Positions 61,526 through 64,000 of a DNA stretch of 64,000 nucleotides are shown one piece after another; within the stretch, counting starts at the first letter, position 1, and each line of letters starts with the position of its first letter. The notes beneath the pieces were generated by a model. That model was not told where the DNA came from and made no database searches. It saw nothing but the letters and a program-made list of their open reading frames with translations. The position numbers were made by a program, and so were the translations under genes. The stretch lies in NCBI GenBank assembly GCA_052400685.1, contig JBQTGJ010000007.1; one strand, given 5' to 3'. The DNA is from CAZHHH01 sp052400685. Lineage in GTDB: Bacteria; Bacteroidota; Bacteroidia; Bacteroidales; Marinilabiliaceae.

Positions 61526-63187
61526 CTATTTTTTAGGATAAGGAACGACCATCGTGGTTCTTAATGGGTATAAAGAATCTTTACAGCCTTCTGCAATTAT
61601 TTTAGCCTTGGCAGATTTTAGTTGCGATGTTGCCGGAACACTTCCTGTGGTAATAAGGCTAATAGCGATGTCGAGAAATTGTTCCTCAGGATCTCCCAGT
61701 GGGGCATTGTAATATATATCATCCGCTTCGTAGTCGGCAGGCAAACCTTCAGAATAGTTGATGCTATTCGTTTTGTTTTCTGACCGTAGTACGATCGGTT
61801 GAATACCCCAGTTGTGTCTTTTTTCTTCGTCATATAGTGTGATCGAAGCATAATATTTACCGTGAGTGGTATTTCCTATTTGTATGATATCCATATATGG
61901 TTCCAAGCCATAGATGATCATTTCACTGGCGGACGCCGTCCCTTCGGTTGTTAATACATATAATTTGTTTAGGTTTAGATTTGCTTCATGTGCGTATAAT
62001 TTCACTGTTTCATTATACTCAGTCAGATTGGAATTCCATTTTTCATTAATAAAAATATCGTTAATGGCCGAAGATGGGGCAATTAAACTGGCCATTAATA
62101 CGGCTGTGTTTACCGATCCGCCTCCATTGTACCGGAGGTCTAGTACCAACTCGTCGATATTTTGGGATTTAAATCCGGTAAAAACGTCTACCAACTGATC
62201 ATCGTAGTTCGAAATGAATGAGGTGTAGGCCAGATAACCTATTTTTGTGCCACCAATCTCCAGAATGGTATCTTTTACAATTGGATTTGTATTTATCTCT
62301 CTGGCTATAAGATTTACCGTTGGAGTCAACTCCACAACAGTGCTATTGGCAATACTACCTAAGGTTATTTCCATGGTTTCGCGATTCAGTAACTCCTGGT
62401 AGTTGTCAAAATTGATGATTTGTCCGTCAATTCGAACAATCATATCTCCTCTTTCCAGTCCTGCTTCGCTGGCTGGCGTATCTGAATAGACATATTCCAC
62501 AACAGCCACCAGTTGCTCTGAATCTGAATTTAAATAGTATAATTGAATGGAATATCCCATGCTTTTTGTGATACCCTGAAAATAATTCAATAGTTCATCA
62601 ATATCATCAGTTATAAACGACCAACGGTCTTCAGGGCTTTTAAGTAATTTATTGAAATATTCTTTGGAATCGGGTTCTGTTTCTATATTGATAGCCGGCA
62701 TATCTTCGGTCCAATAATAGGCTAAATCCATATAGTTCCAGATCCATTGATTGATAGAAACCGTTTCTGCGTCTACAAAGCTTTTGTTGGCGGTTAAATC
62801 TAGTGTTATTTCTTTTTGTTCCTCACGGGATATTGTTATTGTTTGATTTGCTGATAAATACATCTCGTCATCTGTTCCGTCTGTGTACAAGGATTTTTCT
62901 TCGTTGGTCAGTATTCTTTTGGCTGAAACGGTATATGTACCTGCTTCCAAAGGTCCAAACTCCACCTTGTTGTTGTCGGTAAGTGTAAAATTGTTTTGTT
63001 CTCCCGTATCTTTTTTTAGTTGAACAACCGTATTTGAGATATTAATATTTTCGCTGTAATCGCTATTGATCTGTACAGTTACTAATATTGAAGATTGGAA
63101 TTGTTCTGGATCATCATCTTCGCAGCTAATGAAAAAGATGCTTAACATCAAAAAAAATGAAATTAGTCGTAGATAGGTTATTTTCAT
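61526..63187 (-). CDS. S41 family peptidase lipoprotein with PDZ domain
   Basis: This protein has about 553 residues from the ATG at 63185-63187; the frame opens 18 codons upstream at a GTG but the lipoprotein signal (MKITYLRLISFF to FISCEDDD) begins here. Residues ~40-140 look like a carboxypeptidase-regulatory-like beta domain. A PDZ-like segment follows (SEAGLERGDMIVRIDGQIINF). The protease core has LVLDLRYNGGGSVNTAV and TEGTASASEMIIYGLEP, with Ser in TASASE and Lys in HGKYYAS as the likely dyad. Such lipoproteins are common in Bacteroidota. Their substrates are unknown. Confidence 0.88.
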   Translation of the reverse strand: MKITYLRLISFFLMLSIFFISCEDDDPEQFQSSILVTVQINSDYSENINISNTVVQLKKDTGEQNNFTLTDNNKVEFGPLEAGTYTVSAKRILTNEEKSLYTDGTDDEMYLSANQTITISREEQKEITLDLTANKSFVDAETVSINQWIWNYMDLAYYWTEDMPAINIETEPDSKEYFNKLLKSPEDRWSFITDDIDELLNYFQGITKSMGYSIQLYYLNSDSEQLVAVVEYVYSDTPASEAGLERGDMIVRIDGQIINFDNYQELLNRETMEITLGSIANSTVVELTPTVNLIAREINTNPIVKDTILEIGGTKIGYLAYTSFISNYDDQLVDVFTGFKSQNIDELVLDLRYNGGGSVNTAVLMASLIAPSSAINDIFINEKWNSNLTEYNETVKLYAHEANLNLNKLYVLTTEGTASASEMIIYGLEPYMDIIQIGNTTHGKYYASITLYDEEKRHNWGIQPIVLRSENKTNSINYSEGLPADYEADDIYYNAPLGDPEEQFLDIAISLITTGSVPATSQLKSAKAKIIAEGCKDSLYPLRTTMVVPYPKK

Positions 63188-63600
63188 GAGTAAAGATTTA
63201 TGTGTTTTAATTTCGATAGATTTATTAAATAGACTAAGCACGAAATAGTGTTTGCCCTTACTTTAAATATTTTCGAAGCTTGATAAATATTAGTTTACTG
63301 TCGTAAATGATCAAATGCGACAGTAACGGAAAAATGGCTTTTTTTACTTATTCTGCCACATGATACGAGTCATTAAATGAATTTAGTATTGTTTGCAGTC
63401 AATAAAAATACGTAATAAATTGATATTTTTCATCGCATAGGTATGTATATTATAATAAAAATTGAGGGCATTCATGGGTTATTTTGAATGTAAAGACTTT
63501 TAATGTTTGACCGATTGGTCGTTTTTGGACAAAAAAAAACAGCTCTTGTTGTTTTCTTATAGTCTGAGACACAACCAGGTCACTATTTTTAACAAAAAAG
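63188..63600. other. Intergenic region with one long-spaced inverted repeat
   Basis: TTACTGTCG (63295-63303) and CGACAGTAA (63318-63326) form a 9-bp inverted repeat with a 14-base spacer, ~110 bases before the S41 start. No gene or RNA was found in the remainder. Confidence 0.5.
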
Positions 63601-63612
63601 AATACGCATAAG

Positions 63613-63700
63613 TTTGGAAAGGGGGAAAAAAAGCTGTTGTTTTGCAGCCGCTTTCCGAACGAGGGGTAGCTTTACAAAAGGGTTTAGGAGTTGTATTTTT
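63613..63700 (+). promoter_or_regulatory. Tandem promoter/leader unit 1
   Basis: TTTG (63613-63616), a 20-base gap, then TTGTTTTG (63637-63644) in the place of TAnnTTTG, followed by GCAGCCGCTTTCCGAACGAG and GCTTTACAAAAGGGTTTAG. The -7 box is imperfect, so this unit is probably weaker. Confidence 0.55.
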
Positions 63701-63793
63701 ACTGTTATAAAAGGCGGTATCAGTACAAAAAACAGATTCTGAAGTATGACAAAAGATAATGAAAAGAAAGATTTCGAATTTTTGAAAAAAAGA

Positions 63794-63880
63794 TTTGGAA
63801 TTGAGAAATAAAAAGCGTTATCTTTGCAGCCGCTTTCCGAACGAGGGGGCAGCTTTACAAAGGGTTTAGAAAAGAAACTT
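63794..63880 (+). promoter_or_regulatory. Tandem promoter/leader unit 2 (strong consensus)
   Basis: TTTG (63794-63797), a 21-base gap and TATCTTTG (63819-63826) match the Bacteroidota -33/-7 promoter consensus exactly. A-rich sequence lies upstream. The same leader GCAGCCGCTTTCCGAACGAG follows, 182 bases from unit 1. GCTTTC/GGGGGC can form a hairpin in the leader. Confidence 0.7.
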
Positions 63881-63929
63881 TTAGTGTTTTATGAAATGTT
63901 AGAAGTTTTAGATTTAATCTTGAAAGTAA

Positions 63930-64000
63930 GACAAAAGGTAATGAAAAAAAAGATTTCAAATTTTGAAAAAAAGATTTGGAATAAAGGAATAAAAAGCGTT
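63930..64000 (+). promoter_or_regulatory. Tandem promoter/leader unit 3 (cut by window end)
   Basis: The A-rich block and TTTG (63975-63978) repeat at a 181-base distance, ending AAAAAGCGTT at the window edge. The -7 box would begin at the last base. Confidence 0.6.

Noticed and set aside
63640..63690. Leader GCAGCCGCTTTCCGAACGAG as a tRNA or small RNA gene
   Set aside because: It cannot fold into a cloverleaf, has no T-arm consensus, and its repetition behind promoter boxes fits an operon leader better.

Overview
The window looks like a chromosomal segment of a Bacteroidota bacterium, probably a marine or sediment polysaccharide degrader of the Marinilabiliales/Bacteroidales type. The reasons are the GldK-L-M-N/PorP type IX secretion genes, a DUF4270 lipoprotein, two PBP1A genes, many lipoprotein and Sec signal peptides, weak Shine-Dalgarno sequences, promoter boxes of the TTTG/TAnnTTTG type and AT-rich intergenic DNA. 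Placement below phylum is inference.

Region 1 (1-28.2 kb) is a dense carbohydrate-degradation locus, nearly all on the + strand. It holds two paralogous toroid-type putative polysaccharide lyases, a GH29 fucosidase, a GH3, a GH67-like protein, a GH105 unsaturated-uronyl hydrolase, a GH141-like beta-helix protein, a divergent GH92, three SGNH esterases, three alpha/beta-hydrolase esterases, two MFS sugar transporters and a convergent GH20. Together they suggest stepwise breakdown of an acylated, uronic-acid-containing polysaccharide with fucose and other neutral sugars, and import of the resulting monosaccharides. No SusC/SusD pair, sulfatase or dedicated regulator is in the window. Six copies and one relic of a structured repeat of about 91 bp sit directly before start codons in this locus, three of them in tandem before the fucosidase. 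This is the most unusual signal in the window.

Region 2 (28.4-36.5 kb) has metK behind a SAM-riboswitch-like leader, then 1.2 kb of gene-free DNA with degenerate 41-bp tandem repeats and a 140-bp repeat shared with 2.6-2.9 kb. A surface-sugar cassette follows: polysaccharide deacetylase, DegT aminotransferase, hexapeptide acetyltransferase and Gfo/Idh dehydrogenase, resembling the WbpE/WbpD/WbpB set for diacetamido-uronic acids. A DUF2157-like membrane protein ends the region.

Region 3 (36.6-51.4 kb) is housekeeping: two class A PBPs, an NAD-dependent epimerase, riboflavin synthase, a DUF4270 lipoprotein, a short GT5-like protein, panC-panD, radA and topA. Several strong bidirectional terminators separate convergent genes.

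Region 4 (51.4-58.6 kb) runs from a ureohydrolase-fold protein that has lost its metal-binding motifs into PorP/SprF-gldK-gldL-gldM-gldN, the core of the type IX secretion and gliding machinery.

Region 5 (58.6-64 kb) has a mannose-1-phosphate guanylyltransferase, an MlaE/MlaF-type lipid ABC transporter, an S41 peptidase lipoprotein, and a 182-bp tandemly repeated promoter and leader block that runs off the window end. That block looks like the front of a strongly transcribed operon, possibly rRNA.
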